In this document: positions 23,624 to 31,008 of the stretch, in pieces
Numbering within the stretch: the stretch's first letter is position 1
Layout of the letters: each line of letters begins with the position of its first letter
Source: Chromobacterium aquaticum
GTDB lineage: Bacteria > Pseudomonadota > Gammaproteobacteria > Burkholderiales > Chromobacteriaceae
Length of the DNA stretch: 34,289 bases
Direction of reading: 5' to 3'
Assembly (NCBI RefSeq): GCF_021129195.1
Contig: NZ_JAJOHW010000026.1
Location: 1 to 34,289 of the forward strand
The notes under the pieces: model-generated
Told to the model about the DNA's origin: nothing
Databases searched by the model: none
Seen by the model: the letters and a program-made list of their open reading frames with translations, nothing else
Position numbers and translations under genes: made by a program

Positions 23624-25516
23624 TTAGCGCACGACGCCCACCGGGTAGAGGAAGCGATTGCTGTCGGCGAACGGGGTCTGCTCATAGAACCAGTTGAGCC
23701 GGGCGTTGCGGTCCTTGGCGAACTTGGGGTCCTTGAGCCTGGCCTGGAAGGCCTGGCGCAAGGCCGGGCTTTCCGCCAGCATGCGCCGCGCCATCGGTTC
23801 CATCACATAGGCTTCCGGCGCTTCCGCCGAGGTGAGGTTGGCGTTGAAGAAACCCCAGTGCAGGAAGGAGTCCGGGCTGCTCGGTTCCAGCAGCAGCATC
23901 GCCAGCGTGCCCAGCGGCTGTTGCGGGTCCACCATCACGGAGCCGGCCGGATAGGTGACTTTGCGCTGCAGCGGGCTGGGCTTGCCGTCTATCAGCAAGC
24001 GGCCTTCGTAGCCGGGAATCTTGTCGGCGGATTCGCGATCCGGCTCGAACGGGGTGCCCAGCTTGATGTCGTCCAGCCGGTAGACGGTGACGTCCAGGGT
24101 TTCCGGCCGGCTCAGCTCGCGTAGCTGAATGCCGTGGGCGCGCAGGCGGGCGATCACCTCGTGCCATTGCGCCGGCACCACATAGGCCTTGGGCCGCGCG
24201 GCGATCAGGTCCGGCACGGTCAGCGGGGTGATGGGCAGGCGGTAGTCGCGCGGCTGATTGCTCCAGCGCACGATTTTGTCGCCGGTGATGGGGGAGGGCA
24301 CTTTGTCGAACTTGACGCCCTTGAAGTCCACCAGCTTGGGCTTGCCCTCGGCTTCCTTCCAGGTCAGCGTCACCGGGTCCGGCCGCGCGGCGCGGTCCTT
24401 GGCGATGGCGGCGCGCAGGCCGTCGTAATGGCGGGACACGCTGTCGAAGATGGCGCGGTAGAGCACGTAGTTGCCCAGCACTTGCTGCTTGTAGGGCTTG
24501 AGCGCGTGCAGTTCCACCAGGATGGCGGGGATGCCGCGGGCGTCGGCGTACTGGTTGGAGAAGCGCGCCAAGTCGCTGTAATACGGGTAATAGCCCTTGT
24601 CGGGGTTCTCGTTGTCGTTCATCGAGATGCAGACATTGGGCTCGTGGCCGTAGCGGCGCAGCTCGCGATAGACCTCGGGCGTCATCACCTGGTCCATCCA
24701 GCGGCTGGACGCGGGCGACCAGCCCTGGCCGTTATTGCAATAAGTGACGTCGTACTGGTAGTTGACGCCGTCGGTGCTGTGGGTATCGATGAAGAAGTCC
24801 GGCTGGTAGTCGTTGAGCGCGCGCGCCACATTGCGGATTTCCGGGCTGTCCAGCTTGGTGAAGTCGCGGTTCAGGTTGAGGTTGCGGCCGTTGACGCGCC
24901 AGCCGGTCTGTTCCGGCCCATTCTGGTTGATGCGGCCGTATTTGCCGTAGCGCATGTCGCCGTCCACGTTGACGGTGGGGACGAACAGCAGGTTGACCTT
25001 GGACAGCAGCGCGTCGTCGCGGATCAGCAGGTCGCGGATCAGCATCAGCCCGGCGTCCTTGCCATTGGCTTCGCCAGGGTGAATGCCGGCTTGCACGTAA
25101 ATCAGCGGCTTGCCGCTGGCGCGCAGGCCCTGCGGCGATTTGTCGGCGGCGGCGGACACCACCGCCATCATCATGTCGTGGCCCTGGTCGGTTTTCTCCG
25201 CCATCGGGCTGAGCTTGAGCAGCGCCGGCTTGGCGGCGGCCAGCCGGTTCAGATAGGCGATGGTTTCCGGATAGGCCGGCGTGTGCTTGAAGCCGCTGGC
25301 TTCCAGCGGGGTAGCCCATGGGTCGTCCGCCTTGGCGGCGAAGCGCTGGCTATCCCCCCGCCAAGGGATGTCCGGCGGCAGCACCCGCTGGCGCGCGGCG
25401 GACAGGTATTGGCTGTCGTCGACATAGTCCGGCGCGGCCGGCATGGCGTGCGCGTGCGGGCTGAGGTGCAAGGCGGCGAAGGCGGAAACGATGGCGAAGC
25501 GTAGCGGCAAGTGCAT
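23624..25516 (-). CDS. Secreted M14-family zinc carboxypeptidase-like protein
   Basis: 630 aa. The signal peptide (FAIVSAFAALHLSPHAHA) ends near residue 24. The M14 catalytic domain has zinc ligands H146 and E149 in AGIHPGEANGKDAG, the third His H246 in IDTHSTDG, substrate-binding NGRNLNLNRDF near residue 210, and the catalytic Glu E335 in AILVELHALK. The remaining 290 residues form an uncharacterised C-terminal region found in large bacterial M14 proteins, with KVTYPAGSVMVDPQQPLGTL. It is probably periplasmic or secreted and trims peptide C termini. ATG 25516 follows AGGAT at suitable spacing. A candidate FNR/ANR site lies about 80 bp upstream. The stop TAA is also the target duplication of MITE copy 5. 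Confidence 0.9.
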   Translation of the reverse strand: MHLPLRFAIVSAFAALHLSPHAHAMPAAPDYVDDSQYLSAARQRVLPPDIPWRGDSQRFAAKADDPWATPLEASGFKHTPAYPETIAYLNRLAAAKPALLKLSPMAEKTDQGHDMMMAVVSAAADKSPQGLRASGKPLIYVQAGIHPGEANGKDAGLMLIRDLLIRDDALLSKVNLLFVPTVNVDGDMRYGKYGRINQNGPEQTGWRVNGRNLNLNRDFTKLDSPEIRNVARALNDYQPDFFIDTHSTDGVNYQYDVTYCNNGQGWSPASSRWMDQVMTPEVYRELRRYGHEPNVCISMNDNENPDKGYYPYYSDLARFSNQYADARGIPAILVELHALKPYKQQVLGNYVLYRAIFDSVSRHYDGLRAAIAKDRAARPDPVTLTWKEAEGKPKLVDFKGVKFDKVPSPITGDKIVRWSNQPRDYRLPITPLTVPDLIAARPKAYVVPAQWHEVIARLRAHGIQLRELSRPETLDVTVYRLDDIKLGTPFEPDRESADKIPGYEGRLLIDGKPSPLQRKVTYPAGSVMVDPQQPLGTLAMLLLEPSSPDSFLHWGFFNANLTSAEAPEAYVMEPMARRMLAESPALRQAFQARLKDPKFAKDRNARLNWFYEQTPFADSNRFLYPVGVVR

Positions 25517-25595
25517 GATGATTATCCTGATTGTCCGAGACCGAAATAGGCTACGCCCGGCTCCCCCGTAGACGCACGGGCTGTTGCGAGGCGGC

Positions 25596-25609
25596 TTGAC
25601 GCGGATCAA
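25596..25609 (-). promoter_or_regulatory. Candidate FNR/ANR box upstream of the M14 peptidase
   Basis: TTGAC-GCGG-ATCAA matches the FNR-type consensus TTGAT-N4-ATCAA with one substitution. It lies 80 bp before the minus-strand start at 25516, a plausible -41.5-type activator position if transcription starts near 25560. The rest of 25517-25655 shows no other element I can name. Confidence 0.45.
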
Positions 25610-25655
25610 GCGCTTGCTCGCCGCGGTTCCAGGTGAAACGCATTCTGCACGAATC

Positions 25656-25689
25656 AAAAAGCCGGAGCCCCGCGCTACAGGACTCCGGC
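25656..25689 (-). terminator. Rho-independent terminator of the amino acid transporter operon
   Basis: On the minus strand the stem GCCGGAG / CTCCGGC with a 15-base loop is followed by TTTTT. It lies beyond MITE copy 6, which separates it from the last transporter gene. A further hairpin without a T run (GAGCCGGGAA with TTCCCGGGCTC, 25724-25749) stands between them. Confidence 0.75.
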
Positions 25690-25750
25690 GCGTGCGCTGC
25701 CCAATGCTATGAGGTCGCTTCAAGAGCCGGGAAGGTTTTTCCCGGGCTCA

Positions 25751-25893
25751 GAGCCTGTTCAAAGTCTCGCGAGCAAGGGCGAGACAAGGCGAAAACAAGC
25801 GAAAAAGCGGAATGTACACGTGGTACATGAGCATTTTGAGCTCGTACTCACCGTGCTACGCCTCACGAAGCGCAGCAGACTTTGAACAGGTTC
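25751..25893. mobile_element. MITE-like repeat, copy 6 (143 bp)
   Basis: Terminal repeats GAGCCTGTTCAAAGTCT (left) and the complement of GAACCTGTTCAAAGTCT (right), with one mismatch. TCA flanks both sides (25748-25750 and 25894-25896). The right-hand TCA is the complement of the permease stop TGA. The interior is nearly identical to copy 5 in its left half. Confidence 0.85.
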
Positions 25894-26583
25894 TCAGGCC
25901 CGGGCCGGCAGGCTCCAGCGCTTGTCGCTCCAGCGGCCCAGCAACTGCAGGCCGCCGCAGACCAGGAAATAAGCCAGCGCGATGAAGGCGAAAATCTCCA
26001 GCGGGTAGACCTGTTCGCGGTTGTTGACCTGGGTGGCGACGAAGGTGAATTCGGCCACGCCCACCACATAGGCCAGCGAGCTGTCCTTGATCAGGGTGAT
26101 CCACTGATTGACGAAGGAGGGCAGCATCATGCGCAAGGCCTGCGGCAGCACGATCAGCCGCAGCGTCTGCCAGCGGTCCAGTCCCAGCGACAGCCCGGCC
26201 GCCCATTGGCCGGGGCCGATGGCGGCGATGCCGGCCTGCACCGACTGGCTCAGATAGGCGGCGTTGATCAACGCCAGCGCCAGCACCACGGTGAGCACGC
26301 CGGGGATATCCACGCCAAACAGGATGGGCAGCAGGAAATAGCACCAGAAGATCAGCATCAGCACCGGTATGGCGCGCAGCAGCGCCACCAGCGTGCCCAG
26401 CGCGCGGCGCGAGCCGGGTCCGCCCATCACCAGGGCGATGCCGCCGGCCAGGCCCAGCAGGCTGGCCAGCACGCCGGCGGCGGCGCTGATGGCCAGGGTC
26501 AGCAGCAGGCCGCCGGGCTCGCCGTTGGCCAGATTGCCCCACAGCAGATAATCGAGATTGTCCTGAATCACCGGCGGCATCAT
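25894..26583 (-). CDS. Polar amino acid ABC transporter permease (second)
   Basis: 229 aa, inner-membrane subunit of the His/Glu/Gln permease family, with about five membrane helices. The cytoplasmic EAA-type loop that contacts the ATPase reads SLGLDRWQTLRLIVLPQALR, and LRAIPVLMLIFWCYF is the conserved fourth-helix entry. The ATG at 26583 overlaps the preceding permease stop (ATGA) and follows GGAGG at 8 bases; the ATG at 26598 is the alternative. The stop TGA is the target duplication of MITE copy 6. Confidence 0.9.
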   Translation of the reverse strand: MMPPVIQDNLDYLLWGNLANGEPGGLLLTLAISAAAGVLASLLGLAGGIALVMGGPGSRRALGTLVALLRAIPVLMLIFWCYFLLPILFGVDIPGVLTVVLALALINAAYLSQSVQAGIAAIGPGQWAAGLSLGLDRWQTLRLIVLPQALRMMLPSFVNQWITLIKDSSLAYVVGVAEFTFVATQVNNREQVYPLEIFAFIALAYFLVCGGLQLLGRWSDKRWSLPARA

Positions 26584-27320
26584 CGCGGCGCCCTCCATGC
26601 CGGCTCGCCGCGCTGGCTCAGTGCCTGGGTCAGCAGCACCAGCAGCAGATAGGCTGCGGTGGCGACGGCGAAGGCCTGGAAGGCGAGCAAGGTTTCGGTT
26701 TCCACCTGGCGCGAGGTATAGGACAGCTCGGCCACGCCTATGGCCATCGCCAGCGAGGTGTTCTTCACCACCGCGGTGTACTGGCCGATCAGCGGTCGGC
26801 GCGCCAGCGCCCAGGCCTGCGGCAGCACCACCCAGCGGAATTCCTGCCAGGCGTTCATGCCCAGCGCGCGCGCGGCCTGGCGCTGGCCGGCGGCGACGCC
26901 GCGCAGTCCGGCCTGCAGTTCGCCGCAGATGAAGCTGGCGCTGTATAGCGTCAGGCCCACCAGCGCGGCCAGGAATTCAAAGGACGGCCACGGCAAGGCC
27001 AGGCCGCCCGGCAAGGGCAGGCTGCGCGGGCTGTTCAGCCACAGCATGGCGGCCTCCGGCAGCAGGCCGGCCACGCCGAAATACCACAGCAGCAATTGCA
27101 CCATCAGCGGGGTGTTGCGGTGCAGGCTGACCCAGAGTCCGGCGCCGCGGCCCAGCGCGCGCCAGCGCGACTCCAGCGCCGCGGTCAGCAGCATGCCGAG
27201 CGCGGTGGCGGCGGCGCAGACCAGCAGGGCCAGCCAGCCGGTGAGCAGCGCGCCCTTGAGCAGCCAGCCCAGGTAGTGGGGCTCCAGCCAGTGGTGGCCG
27301 AGCCAGGAGGGGGGATTCAT
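26580..27320 (-). CDS. Polar amino acid ABC transporter permease (first)
   Basis: 246 aa, the same family as its downstream partner, with which it should form the heterodimeric channel. VSLHRNTPLMVQLLLWYFGV is the typical N-terminal block, and ALGMNAWQEFRWVVLPQAWA is the EAA loop. It lies 115 bp behind the binding protein, with a GC hairpin between, and overlaps the second permease by 4 bp. No ATPase gene is present in the window, so the ATP-binding subunit must be encoded elsewhere or shared. Confidence 0.92.
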   Translation of the reverse strand: MNPPSWLGHHWLEPHYLGWLLKGALLTGWLALLVCAAATALGMLLTAALESRWRALGRGAGLWVSLHRNTPLMVQLLLWYFGVAGLLPEAAMLWLNSPRSLPLPGGLALPWPSFEFLAALVGLTLYSASFICGELQAGLRGVAAGQRQAARALGMNAWQEFRWVVLPQAWALARRPLIGQYTAVVKNTSLAMAIGVAELSYTSRQVETETLLAFQAFAVATAAYLLLVLLTQALSQRGEPAWRAPR

Positions 27321-27386
27321 TGCTTGCGGTCCTGTATTGCGATTGCGCTTCGCCTTTCAGCGCCGGCGGCGTCTGAAATGGCGAAA

Positions 27387-27406
27387 CCGCCGGGCGTGCC
27401 CGGCGG
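27387..27406 (-). terminator. Intra-operon attenuator hairpin
   Basis: Perfect 8-bp stem CCGCCGGG / CCCGGCGG with a 4-base loop, followed on the minus strand by TTTCG. It sits between the binding protein and permease genes, where partial termination or 3'-end stabilisation commonly makes the binding protein more abundant than the permeases. Confidence 0.5.
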
Positions 27407-27435
27407 CTGGGGATACGGATGGGAAAACGCGGGTC

Positions 27436-28239
27436 TTAGCTGGCTTCGCCGATCTTGAAGTCCCTAGGCAGCGGCGCCTTGGTGGCCGGGCCGAACCACT
27501 GATTGTAGATCTTGGCGGCCTGGCCGGATTTTTCCAGCTCCAGCAGGCTGTCGTTCACCGCCTTCAGCAGTCGCGCCTCGCCCTTGGGCAGGCCGATGGC
27601 CTGGTATTCGCGGGTCAGGGTGAACGGCGCCAGCTCGAACTTGGCCTTGTCCGGCGCATTGGCCAGCAAGGCGGCCAGCTTGGAGCCGTCCTGGCTGATG
27701 GCCTGGACATTGCCGTTGCGCAGCGCGGTGAAGGCCAGCGGGGTGTCGTCATAGGCCACCACGGTGGTTTTCGGGTATTTGTCGCGCAGGTTCACTTCCT
27801 GGGTGGTGCCCTTGTCCACGCCCACGCGCAGGCCGGCCAGTTGCTCCGGCTTTTGCAACGATCCCTTGCGGGCGATGAACTGCTGGCCGGAGGCGAAGTA
27901 GGGCAGGCTGAACGCCACTTGCTTCTTGCGCTCGTCGGTGACGGTGAAGTTGGCGGCCACCAGATCGGCCTTGCCGGACACCAGCAGCGGCACGCGGTTG
28001 GCCGGGTTGGTGGGAATCAGGCTGAGTTTGACGCCCAGTTTCTTGGCGATGTGCTGGGCCACGTCCACGTCCAGGCCGGAAATCTGGCGGGTCTTGGCGT
28101 CGAGGAAGCCGAAGGGCGGGTTGCTGTCGAAGGCGGCGACACGCAGCACGCCGGCTTTCTTGATGTCGTCCAGGCGGTCGGCCCAGGCGGCGGTGGCGGT
28201 AGCGCTCAAGGCGATGGCCAGTGCGATGGCGTGTTTCAT
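27436..28239 (-). CDS. Amino acid ABC transporter periplasmic substrate-binding protein
   Basis: 267 aa, family 3 solute-binding protein (HisJ/GlnH/GltI fold). The signal peptide MKHAIALAIALSATATAAWA is cleaved before DRLDDIKKAG. Then come LRVAAFDSNPPFGFLD, the signature GLDVDVAQHIAKKLG, and FTVTDERKKQVAFSLPYF. The ligand Arg and Asp region (ANFTVTDERK; SQDGSKLAAL) is typical of polar or acidic amino acid binders; the exact ligand is undetermined. ATG 28239 follows AGGGG. The leader contains a strong hairpin just upstream of the ribosome site. Confidence 0.92.
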   Translation of the reverse strand: MKHAIALAIALSATATAAWADRLDDIKKAGVLRVAAFDSNPPFGFLDAKTRQISGLDVDVAQHIAKKLGVKLSLIPTNPANRVPLLVSGKADLVAANFTVTDERKKQVAFSLPYFASGQQFIARKGSLQKPEQLAGLRVGVDKGTTQEVNLRDKYPKTTVVAYDDTPLAFTALRNGNVQAISQDGSKLAALLANAPDKAKFELAPFTLTREYQAIGLPKGEARLLKAVNDSLLELEKSGQAAKIYNQWFGPATKAPLPRDFKIGEAS

Positions 28240-28254
28240 GGTGATGCCCCTAGT

Positions 28255-28304
28255 CTGAAGACGCGCCGGGGGTTTCGATCGCGCCTGGGGCGGCGCGTTT
28301 TCAG
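28255..28304 (-). promoter_or_regulatory. Long hairpin in the leader of the transporter operon
   Basis: Fourteen-base arms CTGAAGACGCGCCG (28255-28268) and CGGCGCGTTTTCAG (28291-28304) pair with one mismatch around a 22-base loop. The hairpin ends 15 bases before the binding-protein ATG and borders its ribosome site, so it could affect translation or be a regulator-binding dyad. Confidence 0.5.
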
Positions 28305-28400
28305 AAGATGCCGGCGCATCGTGATTCCGAGAAATTTCCTGCCATGGATAAACCCATGACATGCGATGAGCTGATGCTAAGGCATCTTGCAAATTCTTGG

Positions 28401-28430
28401 AAATTATTAAAAATTAGTCCCATATGCCAA
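28401..28430 (-). promoter_or_regulatory. Promoter of the transporter operon
   Basis: Minus-strand -35 TTGGCA (28430-28425), 18-bp spacer, -10 TAATTT (28406-28401), in an AT-rich patch. It gives a leader of about 155 bases containing the hairpin at 28255-28304. Confidence 0.5.
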
Positions 28431-28636
28431 TTTGTTTTGATCTGGTGATTTTCATCATTGGAACAATGCCTTGGGCGGAATAGGTGAAACACGGGCATCA
28501 AGGCCTTGGAGAGCGCTCCCTTGGCTTTCGCTTTGGTGGAGTGGCCTGATGCTTGTTATGGCTTTTCAGGCCGGGTAATAGACCCAATCCGGTAACGGAA
28601 GTGATTGTTTTAGGTAGGATTGACAAACAATTTCCT

Positions 28637-28665
28637 TTGCCGCCCTTTCCTGCAATCGGCATAAT
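28637..28665 (+). promoter_or_regulatory. Promoter of the ynb-like lipid operon
   Basis: -35 TTGCCG (28637-28642), 17-bp spacer, -10 CATAAT (28660-28665), about 120 bases before the first gene. A perfect TTGACA at 28620-28625 has no matching -10. I find no credible gene in 28431-28785. Confidence 0.5.
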
Positions 28666-28785
28666 CGCGGTTTTCCGAAGCCCCGTCCCATTGCCGGGCG
28701 TGGAGTCGGATTTGAAACTTTTTTTGACGACTGTAGTGACGGGGCACGATAGCCGCACCCTTTCATCGCCGTCCGCATAAGCGAC

Positions 28786-29394
28786 ATGCCTAGTATTTAC
28801 CAACTCAAATCCCGCTTTCAGGACCTGCTGCGCCCCTTGCTGCGCGGCCTGGTTTCCCTTGGCGTCACCGCCAACCACGTCACGCTCGGCGCCATGCTGG
28901 CCTCCATCGCCTACGGCGGCTGGCTGGCTTGCCAGCCGGAGCGGCCCTTGCCCTGGCTGCTGCTGCCGGTGTTCCTGTTCCTGCGCATGGCCCTGAACGC
29001 CATCGACGGCATGCTGGCGCGCGAGCACGGCCAAAAGTCGCGGCTGGGCGGCATTCTCAACGAGGTGGGCGACGTGGTGTCCGACGCCGCGCTCTATCTG
29101 CCCTTCGCCCTGCTGCTGGCGCAGCCAGCCTGGGTGGCGCTGGCGGTGGTGCTGGCGCTGCTGACCGAGTTCGTCGGCGTGCTGGGGCCCAGCTTGGGCG
29201 CGAGCCGGCGTTACGACGGGCCGATGGGCAAGAGCGACCGCGCCTTTGCGTACGGCGCCTACGCGCTGCTGTTGGGCCTGTGGCCGCAGGCGGCGGCCTG
29301 GGGCGGCTGGGTGTTTGGATTGAGCGCCGCCTTGATGGCGCTGACCTGCGTCAATCGGGCGCGGTCCATTTTGAAAGAGGGCGAAGATGTTTAA
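28786..29394 (+). CDS. ynbA: CDP-alcohol phosphatidyltransferase family protein (YnbA-like)
   Basis: 202 aa, about the size of E. coli YnbA, with five to six membrane helices. Members transfer a phosphatidyl group from CDP-diacylglycerol to an alcohol such as glycerol phosphate, serine or inositol. The signature appears as NAIDGMLAREHGQKSRLGG, then ILNEVGDVVSDA. Against D-x2-DG-x2-AR-x8-G-x3-D-x3-D, the first and third Asp are Asn, while DG, AR, G and the last Asp are kept. The alcohol acceptor is unknown. The start ATG 28786 has no strong ribosome site. The gene overlaps the next by 8 bases. It is first in a six-gene lipid operon. Confidence 0.85.
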   Translation: MPSIYQLKSRFQDLLRPLLRGLVSLGVTANHVTLGAMLASIAYGGWLACQPERPLPWLLLPVFLFLRMALNAIDGMLAREHGQKSRLGGILNEVGDVVSDAALYLPFALLLAQPAWVALAVVLALLTEFVGVLGPSLGASRRYDGPMGKSDRAFAYGAYALLLGLWPQAAAWGGWVFGLSAALMALTCVNRARSILKEGEDV

Positions 29395-30334
29395 ACCGCT
29401 GTTGCCGCAGGCATTGATCTGGGCGCTGGGCGCCGTATTCGCGCTGCTGGTGATCGCCAGCGTTGCCATCCGCGTGCTGGAGAGCCGCTCGCCGCAGAAG
29501 AACTGGCTGGAATTGAAGCTGCGCATCCGTACCTGGTGGTGGATCGTCGCCTGCTTCTCGCTGACCTTGCTGGGCAATGTGCCGCTGGCGCTGGTGGTGT
29601 TCGCGCTGATCAGCTTCCTGGCGCTGAAAGAATACCTGACGCTGTGCGCCACTCGCACCGCCGACCACGTGGTGCTGTTCTGGGCCTATCTGAGCATCCC
29701 GCTGCAGTATTACTGGCTGGGCATCCACTGGTACGGCATGTTCATCATCTTCATCCCGGTCTACATCTTCCTGTTCCTGCCGATGCGCATGGTGCTGATC
29801 GGCGAGACCCAGGGCTTTCTCAAGGCCGCCGCCTCGCTGCAATGGGGCTTGATGATCTGCGTGTTCTGCCTGAGCCACATGGCCGCGGTGCTGACCCTGC
29901 CACAGCTGACCCATATCGGCGAACCGGCCCAGGGCGCGATGCTGCTGTTCTACCTGGTGGCGCTGACCCAGCTCAACGATGTGGCGCAATACCTGTGGGG
30001 CAAGGCCTTCGGCCGGCGCAAGGTGGCGCCCAAGGTCTCGCCCAACAAGACGCTGGAGGGTTTCCTCGGCGGCGCGCTGACCACCTGCCTGCTGGGCTGG
30101 CTGCTGGGGCCGCTGCTGACGCCGTTCTCGCCGCTGCACGCGGCGCTGGCCGGCCTGCTGATCGGGGTGATGGGCTTTATCGGCGACATCGTGATTTCCG
30201 CGGTGAAGCGCGACATCGGGGTCAAGGACTCCGGCCGCCTGCTGCCCGGCCACGGCGGGGTGCTGGACCGGCTGGATTCGCTGACTTATACCGCGCCGCT
30301 GTTCTTCCACTATGTCCACTACTTGTACTTCTGA
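29387..30334 (+). CDS. ynbB: CdsA-family phosphatidate cytidylyltransferase (YnbB-like)
   Basis: 315 aa, all-membrane protein with about eight helices. Makes CDP-diacylglycerol from phosphatidate and CTP. The C-terminal CdsA signature is clear: SAVKRDIGVKDSGRLLPGHG, then GVLDRLDS, with the metal-binding Asp residues of KD and DRLD. Length and context match E. coli YnbB (about 298 aa) better than housekeeping CdsA, which normally sits near ispU/dxr, so this is probably a second, dedicated enzyme. The start ATG 29387 is inside the ynbA end (8-bp overlap), which suggests translational coupling. Confidence 0.88.
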   Translation: MFKPLLPQALIWALGAVFALLVIASVAIRVLESRSPQKNWLELKLRIRTWWWIVACFSLTLLGNVPLALVVFALISFLALKEYLTLCATRTADHVVLFWAYLSIPLQYYWLGIHWYGMFIIFIPVYIFLFLPMRMVLIGETQGFLKAAASLQWGLMICVFCLSHMAAVLTLPQLTHIGEPAQGAMLLFYLVALTQLNDVAQYLWGKAFGRRKVAPKVSPNKTLEGFLGGALTTCLLGWLLGPLLTPFSPLHAALAGLLIGVMGFIGDIVISAVKRDIGVKDSGRLLPGHGGVLDRLDSLTYTAPLFFHYVHYLYF

Positions 30335-30338
30335 GCCG

Positions 30339-30995
30339 ATGATGAGCCGATTGCTGCGCATTCTGTTCGTACTGCTGCTGGCCCGGCCGGTGGTGCGGCT
30401 GTGGCTGGGGGTGACGGTGCGCCACCAGGAGCGGCTGCCGCTGCGCGGCCCGGCCATCGTGGTGGCCAACCACAACAGCCATCTGGACATCCTGGCGCTG
30501 TACAGCCTGTTTCCGCTGGGCCGCATCCCCGAGGTGCAGCCGGCGGCGGCGGCGGACTACTTCCTGAAGAACCGCCTGTTCGCCTGGTTCGCCACCCAGG
30601 TGGTGGGCATCATCCCGGTGGTGCGCGGTGGCGTGGCCAAGGGGCTGGACCCGCTGGAGGGCTGCCGCGAGGCGCTGCGCCAGGGCCGCATCCTGATCCT
30701 GTTCCCGGAAGGCTCGCGCGGCGAGCCCGAGGTGTTGTCCGAGATCAAGTCCGGCATTTGGTATCTGACTCGCGATTTTCCCGATGTGCCGGTGGTGCCG
30801 GTCTATCTGCACGGTCTGGGCCGGGCGATGGGACGCGGCCAGTGGCTGCCGGTGCCGTTCTTCGTCGACATCGCCGTCGGTCGCCCGCTGCAGTGGCTGG
30901 AAGAGAAAGCCGCTTTTCGCGACCGCATCCGCGAATCGCTATTGCATTTGAAGCAAAAAACGCTGCCCGCCGCGCCGGCGGAGCAGGAGGCTTGA
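30339..30995 (+). CDS. 1-acyl-sn-glycerol-3-phosphate acyltransferase family protein (PlsC-like)
   Basis: 218 aa. Catalytic H-x4-D motif in VVANHNSHLDILALYS, the phosphate-binding FPEGSRGEPE block, and VPVVPVYLHGLG as motif IV. An N-terminal membrane segment (LLRILFVLLLARPVVRLWLG) anchors it. It would acylate lysophosphatidate to phosphatidate, the substrate of the CdsA-like neighbour. ATG 30339 (or 30342) starts 4 bp after the ynbB stop; an ATG at 30312 inside ynbB is less likely. E. coli ynbABCD has no such gene, so its presence here extends the operon with the preceding reaction. Confidence 0.88.
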   Translation: MMSRLLRILFVLLLARPVVRLWLGVTVRHQERLPLRGPAIVVANHNSHLDILALYSLFPLGRIPEVQPAAAADYFLKNRLFAWFATQVVGIIPVVRGGVAKGLDPLEGCREALRQGRILILFPEGSRGEPEVLSEIKSGIWYLTRDFPDVPVVPVYLHGLGRAMGRGQWLPVPFFVDIAVGRPLQWLEEKAAFRDRIRESLLHLKQKTLPAAPAEQEA

Positions 30996-31008
30996 AAGGA
31001 GCCTGAGC

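Noticed and set aside
24134-25504. 456-codon plus-strand open frame across the M14 peptidase
   Set aside because: Antisense shadow of a well-supported gene; repetitive Val/Gly/His composition and no ribosome site.
25633-25830. 65-codon plus-strand open frame between peptidase and permease
   Set aside because: It spans a terminator, a hairpin and half of MITE copy 6; no ribosome site.
28711-28745. Sigma-E-like -35 (GAAACTT) upstream of the ynb-like operon
   Set aside because: No matching -10 (TCTGA-type) at 15-17 bp; a sigma-70-like pair at 28637-28665 fits better.
28553-28780. 75-codon open frame in the gap before the ynb-like operon
   Set aside because: No ribosome site, no recognisable motif, and it runs through the likely promoter at 28637-28665.
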